Positions 25,499 to 35,329 of a stretch of DNA of 64,000 nt are shown in pieces. A program made the translations under genes and the position numbers. Under the pieces are notes generated by a model. The model worked only from the letters and a program-made list of their open reading frames with translations, was not told the origin of the DNA and ran no database searches. The DNA comes from Bacteroidales bacterium (GTDB taxonomy: Bacteria > Bacteroidota > Bacteroidia > Bacteroidales > Muribaculaceae). The DNA lies in assembly GCA_910575615.1 (NCBI GenBank), contig CAJTEX010000002.1, positions 1 through 64,000 on the forward strand. Direction: 5' to 3'. How positions within the stretch are numbered: position 1 is the stretch's first letter; every line of letters starts with the position of its first letter.

Positions 25499-25627
25499 GG
25501 TTGTTTTTTTCAATCCACCAAATTTCCGGGGCATTTTTTTGCCGGCCTACTGTTTTTTCTCCGGTTTTTCACCATTTTTCTCTGCTTTCCGCCCCCGGCA
25601 ACCTCATGGGGGGCAGCCGGAGAAGGG

Positions 25628-25789
25628 TCATTCCTGAGGCTCGAACATGTCTTTGCCCACGCCACACTCGGGACATACCCAGTCGTCGGGCAGCTCCTCG
25701 AAGGGGGTGCCGGGGGCGACACCGTTGTCGGGGTCACCTGCCGCGGGGTCATAGACATAACCGCAGACGGTGCATACATACTTCTTCAT
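25628..25789 (-). CDS. Rubredoxin
   Basis: A 53-aa mononuclear iron electron carrier of the cytosol, commonly used by anaerobes in peroxide or oxygen defence. Both iron-binding knuckles are intact: [12 protein letters not shown] (C-x2-C) at the N-terminus and [13 protein letters not shown] near the end. [12 protein letters not shown] is the family's linker. ATG at 25787-25789. It stands alone on the minus strand between tRNA-Ala and the divergent lysS. No partner reductase is adjacent. Confidence 0.95.
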   Translation of the reverse strand: MKKYVCTVCGYVYDPAAGDPDNGVAPGTPFEELPDDWVCPECGVGKDMFEPQE

Positions 25790-25943
25790 AATGATGTAGA
25801 TGAGTTAAGGGTTAAACATTCGCGTGTCTGGTATATCAACCGCGCGGCCCGGGGTTTTGTTCGGCCCGCTGCCGCCGCGGCCCCGGGGCGCCCCTTCGGA
25901 AGGAGGTTTTGTGGCGGTCTATTTGGAGCGAATGGATTTTTTA

Positions 25944-25975
25944 TTGGGATTTTAGTGGGTAATTTATTAACTTTG
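25944..25975 (+). promoter_or_regulatory. Promoter for the lysS operon
   Basis: TTG (25944-25946), 21-nt gap, TAACTTTG (25968-25975). A second TAATTTTG at 25979-25986 could be an alternative -7 box. The leader is about 100 nt. Confidence 0.6.
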
Positions 25976-26085
25976 CGGTAATTTTGGAATGAAAGGCTCC
26001 TGACGCGCAGATGCCTTGAAGCAGGGTGCCGCAGGGCGGCCAGCCCTCGGTCCTATTCTTATTAATATAGAAATTGCATAATACG

Positions 26086-27876
26086 ATGAATATTCTCGAA
26101 CTGAGCGAGCAAGAAATCGTACGCCGCGGGTCGCTCGACCAGATGCGTGCGATGGGCATCGACCCCTATCCCGCAGCGGAGTTCCCGGTCAACGCCCACA
26201 CCGACGAAATCAAGGCAAACTTCCGCGACCCGGAGACCGACGCGGATGGCAACCCCATAGGGGAGCCGCGCCAGGTGGTCATAGCCGGACGCGTCATGGG
26301 CCGCCGCATCATGGGCAAGGCCTCATTCATGGAGCTTCAGGACGCCAACGGCCGCATACAGGTCTATGTCAACCGCGACGAGATCTGCCCGGGCGAAGAC
26401 AAGGAGCTTTACAACACGGTGTTCAAGAAGCTGCTCGACATCGGCGACTTCGTCGGGGTGGAGGGTTTCGTATTCCGCACCCAGACCGGCGAGATTTCCG
26501 TACACGCCCGCAAGCTCACAGTGCTGAGCAAGTCGCTCCGCCCCCTCCCCATCGTGAAGGTGAAGGACGGCGTGACATACGACGCGTTTGACGACCCCGA
26601 GCTGCGCTACCGCCGCCGCTATGTCGACCTGGTGGTCAACGACGGGGTGAAGGAGATTTTCATCAAGCGCACCAAGGTGTTCAACTCGATGCGCAACTAC
26701 TTCAACGAACACGGCTACATGGAGGTGGAGACCCCCATCCTCCAGGCCATCCCCGGCGGCGCGTCGGCCCGTCCGTTCATCACCCACCACAACGCCCTCG
26801 ACATACCCCTCTACATGCGCATCGCCGACGAGCTGTATCTCAAGCGGCTCATCGTGGGCGGATTCGAGGGGGTGTATGAGTTCTCGAAGAACTTCCGCAA
26901 CGAGGGCATGGACCGCACCCACAACCCCGAGTTCACCTGCATGGAGATCTATGTCTCCTACAAGGACTACAACTGGATGATGGACTTCACCGAGAAGATG
27001 CTCGAGCGCATCTGCATGGAGGTCAACGGCACCGACACGGTCAAGGTGGGCGACAAGGAAATCAGCTTCAAGGCCCCCTTCCGCCGCGTGACCATGCGCG
27101 ACGCAATCCTGGAGCACACCGGATTCGACATCGACGGCAAGGATGAGGACCAGCTGCGCGAGGCGGCCCGCGGAATGGGCATCGAGGTCGACGACACGAT
27201 GGGCAAAGGAAAACTCATCGACGAGATGTTCGGCGAGAAGTGTGAAGGCTCTTACATCCAGCCGACATTCATCATCGACTACCCCATCGAGATGTCGCCC
27301 CTGACAAAGCGCCACCGCGAGAACCCCCAGCTGACCGAGCGTTTCGAGCTGATGGTCAACGGCAAGGAGCTGGCCAACGCCTACTCCGAGCTCAACGACC
27401 CCATCGACCAGTATGAACGTTTCGTGGAGCAGATGCGCCTCTCGGAGAAGGGTGACGACGAGGCGATGATCATCGACCACGATTTCATCCGCGCCCTCGA
27501 GTATGGTATGCCCCCGACATCCGGAATGGGCATCGGTATGGACCGCCTGGTGATGCTCATGACTGGCCAGACCACCATCCAGGAGGTGCTGCTCTTCCCC
27601 CAGATGCGCCCCGAGAAGGTGGCGCGCCGCGACAAGGAGGAGGCGTTCACCGCCCTGGGAATGCCCGCCGAATGGGTAGCCCCGGTGCAGAAAGCCGGCT
27701 TCCTGACAGTCGAGGCCCTCGCCTCCGCCGTCCCCGGCAAGCTCCAGCAGGAACTGCTGGCCATCAACAAGAAATACAAGCTCCAGCTCAAGAATCCTCA
27801 GCCCGACCAGATCAAGGGATGGGTGGAAGCCGCCCTGGCCCTGTATCCGGCGAAAGAGGAAAACCAGCAACCCTAA
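26086..27876 (+). CDS. lysS: Lysyl-tRNA synthetase, class II
   Basis: A 596-aa enzyme charging tRNA-Lys. The N-terminal OB-fold anticodon domain ([19 protein letters not shown]) is followed by class II motifs 1 ([16 protein letters not shown]), 2 ([14 protein letters not shown]) and 3 ([14 protein letters not shown]). A ~75-residue C-terminal extension after motif 3 is longer than in E. coli LysS (505 aa) but is common in Bacteroidales. ATG 26086 ([10 protein letters not shown]) is chosen; a TTG 12 nt upstream is unlikely. It is the head gene of an operon with gpsA (12 nt gap). Confidence 0.97.
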   Translation: MNILELSEQEIVRRGSLDQMRAMGIDPYPAAEFPVNAHTDEIKANFRDPETDADGNPIGEPRQVVIAGRVMGRRIMGKASFMELQDANGRIQVYVNRDEICPGEDKELYNTVFKKLLDIGDFVGVEGFVFRTQTGEISVHARKLTVLSKSLRPLPIVKVKDGVTYDAFDDPELRYRRRYVDLVVNDGVKEIFIKRTKVFNSMRNYFNEHGYMEVETPILQAIPGGASARPFITHHNALDIPLYMRIADELYLKRLIVGGFEGVYEFSKNFRNEGMDRTHNPEFTCMEIYVSYKDYNWMMDFTEKMLERICMEVNGTDTVKVGDKEISFKAPFRRVTMRDAILEHTGFDIDGKDEDQLREAARGMGIEVDDTMGKGKLIDEMFGEKCEGSYIQPTFIIDYPIEMSPLTKRHRENPQLTERFELMVNGKELANAYSELNDPIDQYERFVEQMRLSEKGDDEAMIIDHDFIRALEYGMPPTSGMGIGMDRLVMLMTGQTTIQEVLLFPQMRPEKVARRDKEEAFTALGMPAEWVAPVQKAGFLTVEALASAVPGKLQQELLAINKKYKLQLKNPQPDQIKGWVEAALALYPAKEENQQP

Positions 27877-27888
27877 ACCCGGCAAGCC

Positions 27889-28902
27889 ATGTCAAGCAAC
27901 GAATTCCCCGGACGCATCGCCGTCATGGGAGGCGGCAGCTGGGCCACGGCCCTGGCGAAGCTCCTGCTGAAGAACTGCGAGTCAATCATATGGTACATGC
28001 GGCGCGATGACCGCATCGAGGACTTCATACGCCTGGGCCACAACCCGGCATACCTCACCGACGTGCATTTCGACACGGCCCGCATCGAGTTCTCCTCCGA
28101 CATCAACCATGTCGCCACCGAAGCCGACACCCTTATGCTGGTGATGCCCTCGCCATACTTCAAGAGCCACCTGGCAAAGGTCGACGTTGACCTGTCGGAG
28201 AAATACATCGTATCGGCCGTCAAGGGCATCGTCCCCGACGAGAACCTGCTGGTGACCGACTACATGATCGAGAAGTTCGGTGTCAGGCGCGACCACACGC
28301 TGGTGGTCTCGGGCCCTTGCCACGCCGAGGAGGTGGCCCTCGAGCGCCCCTCCTACCTCACCGTCGGATGTGAGGACATCGACCTGGCCGACAAGTTCAG
28401 CAAATGCCTCTGCGGGCCCGGCGCGCGCAACTGCCACGCCATCCTGTCGACCGATGTCGACGGCATAGAGTATGCCGGCGTGATGAAAAACATCTACGCC
28501 ATCGCCGCCGGCATCGTCCACGGCATGAAACGCGGCGACAACTTCCTGGCAATGCTCGTCTCCAACGCCATACGCGAGATGGAGGATTTCCTCGACGCCG
28601 TCAGCCCACGCCCACGCCAGATATGCGACTCGGTCTACCTGGGCGACCTGCTGGTGACATCCTACTCACGCTTCTCCCGCAACCACAACTTCGGCTCAAT
28701 GATCGGCAAAGGCTACTCGGTCAAGGCCGCGAAGATGGAGATGGAGCAGACTGCCGAGGGATATTACGGGGCCAAGTGCATCCACGAGATCAACGCCCGC
28801 CATGAGGTCGACATGCCAATAGCCGAGGCTGTCTACGACATCCTCTACAAGCGAGTGCGCCCCGAATACGCCATCTCACGCATCGCCGACAAGCTGACAT
28901 GA
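27889..28902 (+). CDS. gpsA: Glycerol-3-phosphate dehydrogenase [NAD(P)+]
   Basis: A 337-aa cytosolic enzyme making sn-glycerol-3-phosphate from dihydroxyacetone phosphate for phospholipid synthesis. N-terminal Rossmann motif [14 protein letters not shown], later [15 protein letters not shown] and the catalytic-lysine region [12 protein letters not shown]. It is second in the lysS operon and overlaps the next gene by ATGA. lysS-gpsA adjacency is common in Bacteroidales. Confidence 0.96.
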   Translation: MSSNEFPGRIAVMGGGSWATALAKLLLKNCESIIWYMRRDDRIEDFIRLGHNPAYLTDVHFDTARIEFSSDINHVATEADTLMLVMPSPYFKSHLAKVDVDLSEKYIVSAVKGIVPDENLLVTDYMIEKFGVRRDHTLVVSGPCHAEEVALERPSYLTVGCEDIDLADKFSKCLCGPGARNCHAILSTDVDGIEYAGVMKNIYAIAAGIVHGMKRGDNFLAMLVSNAIREMEDFLDAVSPRPRQICDSVYLGDLLVTSYSRFSRNHNFGSMIGKGYSVKAAKMEMEQTAEGYYGAKCIHEINARHEVDMPIAEAVYDILYKRVRPEYAISRIADKLT

Positions 28903-29555
28903 TCACCATGCGCGGCATACACAAGAGCTTCGACCGCCTGGAGGTGCTCCGGGGGGTTGACCTTGATGTGCGCCGCGGCGAGATACTGTCAATCGTCGGA
29001 GCCAGCGGGGCGGGAAAGACCACACTGCTCCAGATACTCGGCACTCTCGACCGCCCCGACTCAGGGACGGTAGACTACGAGGGTACACGGGTGTCAGACC
29101 TCACCGGGAAAGCCCTCGCCCGCTTCCGCAACCGCAACATCGGCTTCATATTCCAGTTCCACCAGCTGCTGCCCGAGTTCACGATGCTCGAGAATGTCGC
29201 CATGCCGGCCCTCATCGGAGGGGAGAACCGCGCCGAGGCCATGCGCCGCGCCGCCCGGCTCATCGACTACCTCGGCCTGGCCGACCGCGCGGGCCACCGC
29301 CCCGCCCAGCTCTCGGGAGGGGAACGCCAGCGCGCCGCGGTGGCCCGAGCCCTGGTCAACGACCCGGCAGTGATACTCGCCGACGAGCCTTCGGGAAGCC
29401 TCGACTCGGCCAACCGCCGCGAGCTGTATGACCTCTTCTTCCGGCTGCGGGACGAACGCCGCCAGACATTCGTCATCGTCACCCACGACCAGGCCCTCGC
29501 CGACCGCTCAGACCGCCAGGTACATATCGCCGACGGGCTCATCACTTCCACCTGA
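28899..29555 (+). CDS. lolD: ABC transporter ATPase, LolD type
   Basis: A 218-aa ATP-binding subunit of the LolCDE/MacB subfamily, probably for lipoprotein release from the inner membrane. Walker [10 protein letters not shown]-loop [10 protein letters not shown] (typical of LolD), signature [15 protein letters not shown], Walker [10 protein letters not shown] and H-loop VTHD are in place. The permease is not next to it, which is usual for this family in Bacteroidales. Translationally coupled to gpsA by a 4-nt overlap. Confidence 0.88.
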   Translation: MITMRGIHKSFDRLEVLRGVDLDVRRGEILSIVGASGAGKTTLLQILGTLDRPDSGTVDYEGTRVSDLTGKALARFRNRNIGFIFQFHQLLPEFTMLENVAMPALIGGENRAEAMRRAARLIDYLGLADRAGHRPAQLSGGERQRAAVARALVNDPAVILADEPSGSLDSANRRELYDLFFRLRDERRQTFVIVTHDQALADRSDRQVHIADGLITST

Positions 29556-29576
29556 CACCTCTCTCCTCCCCCCACG

Positions 29577-30254
29577 ATGAAACCCACCCTCCTCCTGCTG
29601 CTCACCGCCCCTCTGCTGCTGCTCATCGCCTCCTGCGCCGGAAAAGGGAGCGACGAACCACACCCCGCGACCCTCTACGACATCTGCGAAGTCAGCCAGG
29701 CCGACCCCGCCGCGCCGGCCATACTCCACCTCTACCGGCCCGACGCAGACCTGCCGGTAATCCTGACCGCACAGCCCGGAGCCCTCGGTGCCACTCCACC
29801 TGACCCCGGCACCTCCATCCTGGCCGCCTACACACCCGACGACGGCCGCCCCTACACCTCCGGCCCGGTCACCCTCCACCGATGGTCAACCATCAACAAC
29901 CTCCCCCTCCAGGAAGCCAAGGACTCCGAGGAACTGCAAGGGTGGGACACAGACCCCGTCTGGCTCCTCTCGGCATGGCGCGCCGGAAACAAAATCTGCA
30001 TGCGCCTCCGCCTGGGCTACGACACCTCCCCCCGCCGCTTCGCCCTCCTGCTCGACCCCGAGACAGCCTCAGACCCCATCCCGACCGCCTACCTCTACCA
30101 CCTCCGCCCCACCGCGGCCCCGACCTTCGACCGCCAATACTACGTCGCCTTCGACATCACCCCCCTCTGGGCCCTCCCCTCAACCCAGGGCCTCCGCATC
30201 CGCCTGGCCAACTCCGCCTCCCCCTCCCTCTCCACCCTCCTCTTCCAGAAATAA
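29577..30254 (+). CDS. Lipoprotein, NigD-like
   Basis: A 225-aa protein with a strong lipoprotein signal (poly-leucine core then IASC at about residue 20). It resembles NigD-like proteins of Bacteroidales in its beta-rich ILHLYRPD and AWRAGNKICMRLRLGYD segments. It is proline- and threonine-rich and likely sits in the outer membrane periplasmic leaflet. Its function is unknown. Last gene of the lysS operon, 21 nt after lolD. The family name is a best guess. Confidence 0.6.
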   Translation: MKPTLLLLLTAPLLLLIASCAGKGSDEPHPATLYDICEVSQADPAAPAILHLYRPDADLPVILTAQPGALGATPPDPGTSILAAYTPDDGRPYTSGPVTLHRWSTINNLPLQEAKDSEELQGWDTDPVWLLSAWRAGNKICMRLRLGYDTSPRRFALLLDPETASDPIPTAYLYHLRPTAAPTFDRQYYVAFDITPLWALPSTQGLRIRLANSASPSLSTLLFQK

Positions 30255-30288
30255 TGCAGCCTGAACACAGCATCCACTGATTTTTTCG

Positions 30289-30296
30289 TAAATTTG
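30289..30296 (+). promoter_or_regulatory. -7 box for the DpnII-type cluster
   Basis: TAAATTTG, 25 nt before the GTG start. No -33 match at standard spacing. Confidence 0.5.
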
Positions 30297-30321
30297 TAGT
30301 CCAAGACATCATAAGAATCCC

Positions 30322-31284
30322 GTGGCATTAAAGAGGACAATCATAGCAAAGCCATTCTTGAAATGGGCCGGAGGCAAAACCCAGTTGCTTCCTGTCCTGG
30401 ATGCCCATTTGCCCGCCAGACTGACTCAAGCTGAGGATGTAACTTATATCGAACCATTCGTCGGGGGAGGTGCAATGTTGTTTCACATGCTCCAGAAATA
30501 CTCCAACATCCACCAAGCTGTAATCAACGACCTTAACCCTCGATTAATCAATGCATACCGTGTAATCCGCAATACACCAGAGGAACTTATAGAACATCTT
30601 GCGGAAATCCAGGCGATTTTCTACGAATTACATGACAATTCGCTTCAGAAAGAGTTTTTCCTCGGATTTCGAGAACGGTTCAACAATGAGCAAATGACCG
30701 CGATTGAGGACGCCGCCATTCTCATTTTCCTCAACAGGACTTGTTTTAATGGTCTATATCGAGAAAATGCAAAAGGTAAATTCAATGTCCCATTCGGTAG
30801 ATATGTCAACCCCACAATATGTGACAGGGACACCATAATGGCCAACAGCCGCCTACTGCAGCGAGTCACAATACTTCATGGTGATTTCTCTGAAACCGTA
30901 CAACAGCATAACGGATATACTTTCGTTTATTTTGATCCGCCTTATCGTCCACTCAGTTCCACATCCAACTTCAATTCATACATCAAGGAGCCTTTTAATG
31001 ATGAAGAGCAGATTCGCCTCAAGGAGTTTGTTGTTGATTTAAGCCACCAGGGAATAGATGTGATGGTAAGCAATTCAGACGGAAAATCCTTCGACCCCAA
31101 TGATATGTTTTTTGATGAGCTTTACCATCAATTCAACATAGAAAGAGTCGGAGCGCGACGCAACATAAACGCCAATGCAACGAAACGGGGCATAACCTCA
31201 GAGCTATTGATTATGAATTACAACCACTGTCAAGGAGACCGTCAGATAATACAAATCCCCCCTCAGCCATATGCCAATGCCTAA
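30322..31284 (+). CDS. DpnM-type adenine methyltransferase
   Basis: A 320-aa N6-adenine methyltransferase of the Dam/DpnM group, expected to methylate GATC. Motif I FLKWAGGKTQLLP at the start, YIEPFVGGGAM, and catalytic DPPY in FVYFDPPYRPLS. GTG at 30322 is the first plausible start; no ATG lies closer. It is the first gene of an AT-rich four-gene restriction cluster whose composition differs sharply from the ~60% GC flanks, suggesting horizontal gain. It overlaps the next gene by 14 nt. Confidence 0.93.
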   Translation: MALKRTIIAKPFLKWAGGKTQLLPVLDAHLPARLTQAEDVTYIEPFVGGGAMLFHMLQKYSNIHQAVINDLNPRLINAYRVIRNTPEELIEHLAEIQAIFYELHDNSLQKEFFLGFRERFNNEQMTAIEDAAILIFLNRTCFNGLYRENAKGKFNVPFGRYVNPTICDRDTIMANSRLLQRVTILHGDFSETVQQHNGYTFVYFDPPYRPLSSTSNFNSYIKEPFNDEEQIRLKEFVVDLSHQGIDVMVSNSDGKSFDPNDMFFDELYHQFNIERVGARRNINANATKRGITSELLIMNYNHCQGDRQIIQIPPQPYANA

Positions 31285-32101
31285 ATCCTTCCAGGCATTT
31301 ATGTCTCAATTAAGAGAGACAAATGTCACACTAAAAGACTATGTTGATTTTCCAAAGGTCGAGGCAAATGTAGACCGGATTTCAATGAAATTGCACCAGC
31401 TCAACTATCTAATCGGGCAGGCCGATATGGCAGCAGCTGTAAAAAATCTGTGGAGAGAAAATCATACTGTATTCTCAGTACTGGGAATACTAATCGCGAT
31501 TAGGGACAAAGACAAAAAGAAAGCCATCAACCATATAGGAGAAACCCGCCTATTAACCAGTTATTTCTCATCCCCTGAGGATGTCATAATATTTCTTGAC
31601 GAAACCGGCCTAACCCGGATTTTCCAGACCAGACAAGTAAAAAATCTTGTCGATTACGTATTTGGAATCGAAGTAGGACTGGATTCTAATGCCAGGAAAA
31701 ACCGCGGAGGACATATAATGGAATCTATTGTCTCCAATATCTTGACAGAAAACTCCATATTTTTCCGTAAAGAAATATATTGCACGGAATTCCCTCTTAT
31801 CAAATATGCCCTTGGAACTGACAAGAAACGTTTTGATTTTGTGATTCCCCATGGCACCACAACATATCTGGTTGAAGTAAATTTCTATAGCGGTGGAGGG
31901 TCTAAGCTAAATGAAGTCGCGAGGGCATACACCGAACTTGCGCCCAAAATAAACTCAGTGCCAGGTTACGAATTCGTCTGGATAACGGATGGAATAGGTT
32001 GGAAATCCGCATCAAACAAACTTCAGGAAGCGTTTACCGTCATTCCCCACATATATAATCTAACGGACATCAACGACTTCATATCAATACTAAAATCATA
32101 G
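31271..32101 (+). CDS. DpnII/MboI-type restriction endonuclease
   Basis: A 276-aa type II endonuclease matching DpnII: KKRFDFVI, then YLVEVNFYSGGGSKLNEVAR, the family's PD-(D/E)XK-like core in which Asn stands at the lysine position. It is expected to cut unmethylated GATC. Start at 31271 (MPMPKSF), with 31277 as an alternative. Same operon as the DpnM-like gene, whose methylation would protect the host. Confidence 0.92.
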   Translation: MPMPKSFQAFMSQLRETNVTLKDYVDFPKVEANVDRISMKLHQLNYLIGQADMAAAVKNLWRENHTVFSVLGILIAIRDKDKKKAINHIGETRLLTSYFSSPEDVIIFLDETGLTRIFQTRQVKNLVDYVFGIEVGLDSNARKNRGGHIMESIVSNILTENSIFFRKEIYCTEFPLIKYALGTDKKRFDFVIPHGTTTYLVEVNFYSGGGSKLNEVARAYTELAPKINSVPGYEFVWITDGIGWKSASNKLQEAFTVIPHIYNLTDINDFISILKS

Positions 32102-32105
32102 CCAT

Positions 32106-32879
32106 ATGGCAATCGACGCATCCTGGAGAAAGATTTTTGCTGACCTTGACATCGCATCACATGATTTTGACAGCTCCCCCTTCTCGCTTACCAGCAGACA
32201 AATAAAAACAGCCTGCCAGAATTTCAAAGAGACTGGGGAAAAAGAACCTCGCATACTTTGCAAACATGACTCCCGTGAAGACCGTCCGTCTGTATTCAAA
32301 GAAAGAGGTCTTTTTATACTACCAAAGAAAAACAAAGAGTATTATATTGTCAAAGGAGAAGGATATGTCAATATTCCAGACATAACGACTCCAATAATAG
32401 ATTACCATAAACAACTTCCATTTGAATTGGAGAGTTCGGCCATAGGAGATTCCGAAATGCAGCATATCGATTACGCATATGCAAACTCTCTTATTCGTAC
32501 TTTTATGGAAGACCCGACTCTGGTTTTGACAATCCGAGGACGGAAATACACTCCTCAGTTCGATTTCCATGTCGGGAAGCAGACATTAAATATTTCCAGC
32601 GTCCAAACAGAGGTAGACGCAGGATATGAAGGAATCGACTCATTGGTACTCATTGAGGCCAAGAACTCGAGAACCACAAATACCATAATACGCCAACTGT
32701 ATTTTCCTTTCCGTCAATGGGCCGCTCACACTTCAAAAACTGTTTATCCCGTGTTTTTTGAAAAAAGAAACGTAGATGGAGAAGAGCTATATTACCTTTG
32801 GTTATATAAATTCAATGACATTAACGACTACAACAGCATAGAGCTGGTTCGTGCCGCAAGATACCGTATTATTCCATGA
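32106..32879 (+). CDS. Second restriction-type nuclease, PD-(D/E)XK
   Basis: A 257-aa protein with a nuclease core near the middle: VQTEVDAGYEGIDSLVLIEAK then IIRQLYFPFRQW, consistent with D-(x)n-E-x-K catalysis. This pattern recalls DUF6997-type restriction proteins. It is not part of the classical DpnII operon (two methylases plus one nuclease). Its stop overlaps the start of the following methyltransferase by ATGA, so that pair may be a second system with its own site. The N-terminal half is unrecognised. Confidence 0.65.
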   Translation: MAIDASWRKIFADLDIASHDFDSSPFSLTSRQIKTACQNFKETGEKEPRILCKHDSREDRPSVFKERGLFILPKKNKEYYIVKGEGYVNIPDITTPIIDYHKQLPFELESSAIGDSEMQHIDYAYANSLIRTFMEDPTLVLTIRGRKYTPQFDFHVGKQTLNISSVQTEVDAGYEGIDSLVLIEAKNSRTTNTIIRQLYFPFRQWAAHTSKTVYPVFFEKRNVDGEELYYLWLYKFNDINDYNSIELVRAARYRIIP

Positions 32880-33712
32880 AACCTGCATATAGGTCTGAAA
32901 ACAAGGATTTCGCGCTTATACATGGCGACTGCTGCAAGATTATGTCTGATTTCGACTTCAAATTCGACTTGATTTTTGCAGACCCTCCATATTTTCTATC
33001 TAATGGGGGAATTAGTTACCAGGCCGGGAAAATTGTATGCGTGGACAAGGGAGACTGGGACAAGCCTAATATCGAATCTCTCGAAGATTTCAACCACCGT
33101 TGGCTATCACTTTGCAGAGACAAGCTCAAGGACAATGGGACGATATGGGTTTCAGGCACGCACCATAACATCTTCTCTGTTGCAAATGTTATGAAAGAAT
33201 TAGGCTTTAAGATTTTAAATGTTATCACATGGGCCAAGACAAACCCTCCCCCAAATATCTCTTGCCGTTACTTCACATTTTCCACAGAATTCATAATATG
33301 GGCCCGGAAATATGAGAAGAAGCCTCATAAATACAATTATGGAATGATGAAAGCCATCAACGGAGGCAAACAAATGACAGATGTTTGGCGCATACCTTCA
33401 ATTGGACGATGGGAGAAAAGTTGTGGCAAACATCCCACACAAAAGCCATTAGCCGTATTGACACGCATAATACTGGCATCTACAAATGTGAACGATTGGA
33501 TTCTCGACCCATTTTCTGGCAGTTCCACTACTGGAATCGCAGCCAACCTGTGTGGACGTAGATTTTTAGGAATAGAGAAAGAAGAAGAATTCATCAATCT
33601 TAGCATTAACCGCCGTGAGGAATTAGCAAATCCGATATTATTCCAAAAATATCGCGACCATCTCGGAGACATAAAAATTTGTCACGACTACCTTGAAAAA
33701 CAACCAATCTAA
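32876..33712 (+). CDS. DpnA/M.MboIB-type beta-class DNA methyltransferase
   Basis: A 278-aa amino-methyltransferase. The DPPY motif comes first (LIFADPPYFLSNGG) and the SAM-binding DPFSGSSTTG near the end, the beta-class order. VDKGDWDK, WVSGTHHNIF and GKHPTQKP match the DpnA/M.MboIB/HinfI relatives. In DpnII this second enzyme can modify single-stranded GATC and so protects incoming transforming or mobile DNA. Here it might instead serve the preceding nuclease. Last gene of the AT-rich cluster. Confidence 0.88.
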   Translation: MKPAYRSENKDFALIHGDCCKIMSDFDFKFDLIFADPPYFLSNGGISYQAGKIVCVDKGDWDKPNIESLEDFNHRWLSLCRDKLKDNGTIWVSGTHHNIFSVANVMKELGFKILNVITWAKTNPPPNISCRYFTFSTEFIIWARKYEKKPHKYNYGMMKAINGGKQMTDVWRIPSIGRWEKSCGKHPTQKPLAVLTRIILASTNVNDWILDPFSGSSTTGIAANLCGRRFLGIEKEEEFINLSINRREELANPILFQKYRDHLGDIKICHDYLEKQPI

Positions 33713-33752
33713 AGGTCACCGAGCCAGATAAGCCAAATTTTAGAGAAATCAT

Positions 33753-33783
33753 TTTGCAGAAAACCGTAAAAAACTTAATTTTG
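33753..33783 (+). promoter_or_regulatory. Promoter for the M28 peptidase
   Basis: TTTG (33753-33756), 19-nt gap, TAATTTTG (33776-33783), only 5 nt before the ATG, implying a leaderless or nearly leaderless message. Confidence 0.7.
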
Positions 33784-33788
33784 CGTTT

Positions 33789-34805
33789 ATGAAGAAATTT
33801 GTTTGGGCGATGGTGGCGGCGATGGCTGTCGGGATGATGGCCTGCGGCGGAAAGGCCGCGGGCGGAGGTGACTCCGACGGCTCAGCCGAGGCCGACGGCA
33901 CGGCGGGGGCGCTGATGGCCCCGGTGGCTGCCGAGGCCGACTCGCTGCTGGGGTTCGTGGAGAGCCAGGTGGCTTTCGGGCCGCGCACTCCCGGCTCAGA
34001 CAGCCATGCCCGGTGTCGGCGCTACCTCGCCGAGACCATGCGCCGCTACGGCGTTGACACCGTGATGGAGCAACAGGCCCTGGTCTCCACCTGGAAAGGG
34101 GAGACGCTGACGGCCCACAACATACTGGCACGCATCAACCCCGGTGCCACCAGCCGCGTGCTGCTGCTTGCCCATTATGACACCCGCCCATGGGCCGACG
34201 AAGATCCCAGCGAGGAATACCGCGACACCCCCATCGACGGGGCCAACGACGGGGCCTCGGGAGTGGCCGTGCTGCTTGAGACCGCCCGCTGCCTGCAGAA
34301 AGCGCGCCTCGACAGCATCGGGGTAGACCTGCTGATGGTCGACCTCGAAGACTCAGGCCGCCCCGGGGGAGGCGACGAGGAAAGCTGGTGTCTCGGCACC
34401 CAGAAATGGGTCGAGGCGATGCCTTACGGCCCGTCTGACCGCCCCATGTATGGCATACTGCTCGACATGGTAGGGGGGAAAGACGCGGTCTTCCACCGCG
34501 AATACATCTCCCAGACCTACGCCAAAAGCGTGGTCGACAAGATATGGGCGCTGGCCAACGCCTCGGGCCACGCCGACCGCTTCCCCAACTCCATGGGAGG
34601 CTCGGTGATCGACGACCACCTCTATGTCAACCAGGCGGGAATCCCCTGCGTAGACATCATCGAGAGCTACAACAGCCACACTGGCAGCTTCAACCCCACA
34701 TGGCACACCACATCAGACAACCTCGCCTCGATCGACCGCGAGACCCTCAGGGTGGTGGCCCAGGTGGTCCTCAACATCCTCTACCGCGAGGACGGACGGA
34801 TATGA
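33789..34805 (+). CDS. M28-family metallopeptidase lipoprotein (glutaminyl cyclase-like)
   Basis: A 338-aa exported zinc enzyme with a lipoprotein signal (Cys at about 20 in GMMACGG) and a Gly/Ser/Asp-rich linker. Zinc-site residues: H-D in LAHYDTRPWAD, D in DGANDGASG, E in DLEDSG, and H in TWHTTSDNLASID. The LEDSG-R-GGGD and single-domain form match Bacteroidota proteins related to glutaminyl-peptide cyclotransferase as well as M28 aminopeptidases. It cannot be decided which reaction it performs. It is followed by sufE after 43 nt. Confidence 0.83.
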   Translation: MKKFVWAMVAAMAVGMMACGGKAAGGGDSDGSAEADGTAGALMAPVAAEADSLLGFVESQVAFGPRTPGSDSHARCRRYLAETMRRYGVDTVMEQQALVSTWKGETLTAHNILARINPGATSRVLLLAHYDTRPWADEDPSEEYRDTPIDGANDGASGVAVLLETARCLQKARLDSIGVDLLMVDLEDSGRPGGGDEESWCLGTQKWVEAMPYGPSDRPMYGILLDMVGGKDAVFHREYISQTYAKSVVDKIWALANASGHADRFPNSMGGSVIDDHLYVNQAGIPCVDIIESYNSHTGSFNPTWHTTSDNLASIDRETLRVVAQVVLNILYREDGRI

Positions 34806-34848
34806 AGCCCCATCCGCGCCCCACACCACGACAAAAACAACCAGCCAT

Positions 34849-35286
34849 ATGACAATCAACGAAAAACAAGACGAGATAATCGACGAGCTCTCCGGCCTTG
34901 ACGACTGGATGGACCGTTACGCCTACATCATCGACCTGGGCAACTCGCTCCCACCCATCGACGAGAAGCTAAAGACCCCCTCGCGCATCATCGAGGGGTG
35001 TCAGAGCCGCGTATGGCTCGACGCCACCCTCGACGACCAGGGGAAGCTCAACTTCACCGCCGACTCCGACGCAATAATCGTAAAGGGCATCATCTCGATG
35101 CTCATAGACGTGCTGTCGGGCCACACACCCCAGGAAATCCTCGACGCCGACCTTTACTTCATCGACCGCATCGGCCTCTCGGAGCATCTGTCGCCCACCC
35201 GCTCCAACGGCCTGCTGGCCATGATCAAGCAGATACGCGTCTACGCCCTGGCCTTCAAGGAGCTGCAGGAGGCCCGCAATACCTGA
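34849..35286 (+). CDS. sufE: SufE-family Fe-S cluster assembly protein
   Basis: A 145-aa cytosolic sulfur acceptor that takes persulfide from a SufS-type cysteine desulfurase. The acceptor cysteine sits in IIEGCQSRVW (about residue 51), followed by the family's SDAIIVKGIISML and LSPTRSNGL. The sulfurtransferase partner is not nearby. It lies in a plus-strand run between the M28 gene and the POT transporter (43-nt gaps on both sides). Confidence 0.92.
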   Translation: MTINEKQDEIIDELSGLDDWMDRYAYIIDLGNSLPPIDEKLKTPSRIIEGCQSRVWLDATLDDQGKLNFTADSDAIIVKGIISMLIDVLSGHTPQEILDADLYFIDRIGLSEHLSPTRSNGLLAMIKQIRVYALAFKELQEARNT

Positions 35287-35329
35287 CCACAGACAAACCA
35301 AATAACAAACCAATTCCAAAACAACTGCT

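Noticed and set aside
25510-25779. 89-aa minus-strand frame over the rubredoxin gene
   Set aside because: Rubredoxin in another frame has both C-x2-C knuckles and is certain.
26323-27885. 520-aa open frame antisense to lysS
   Set aside because: High-GC codon bias leaves long antisense frames; composition is Leu/Val/His/Gly-rich and lysS is certain.
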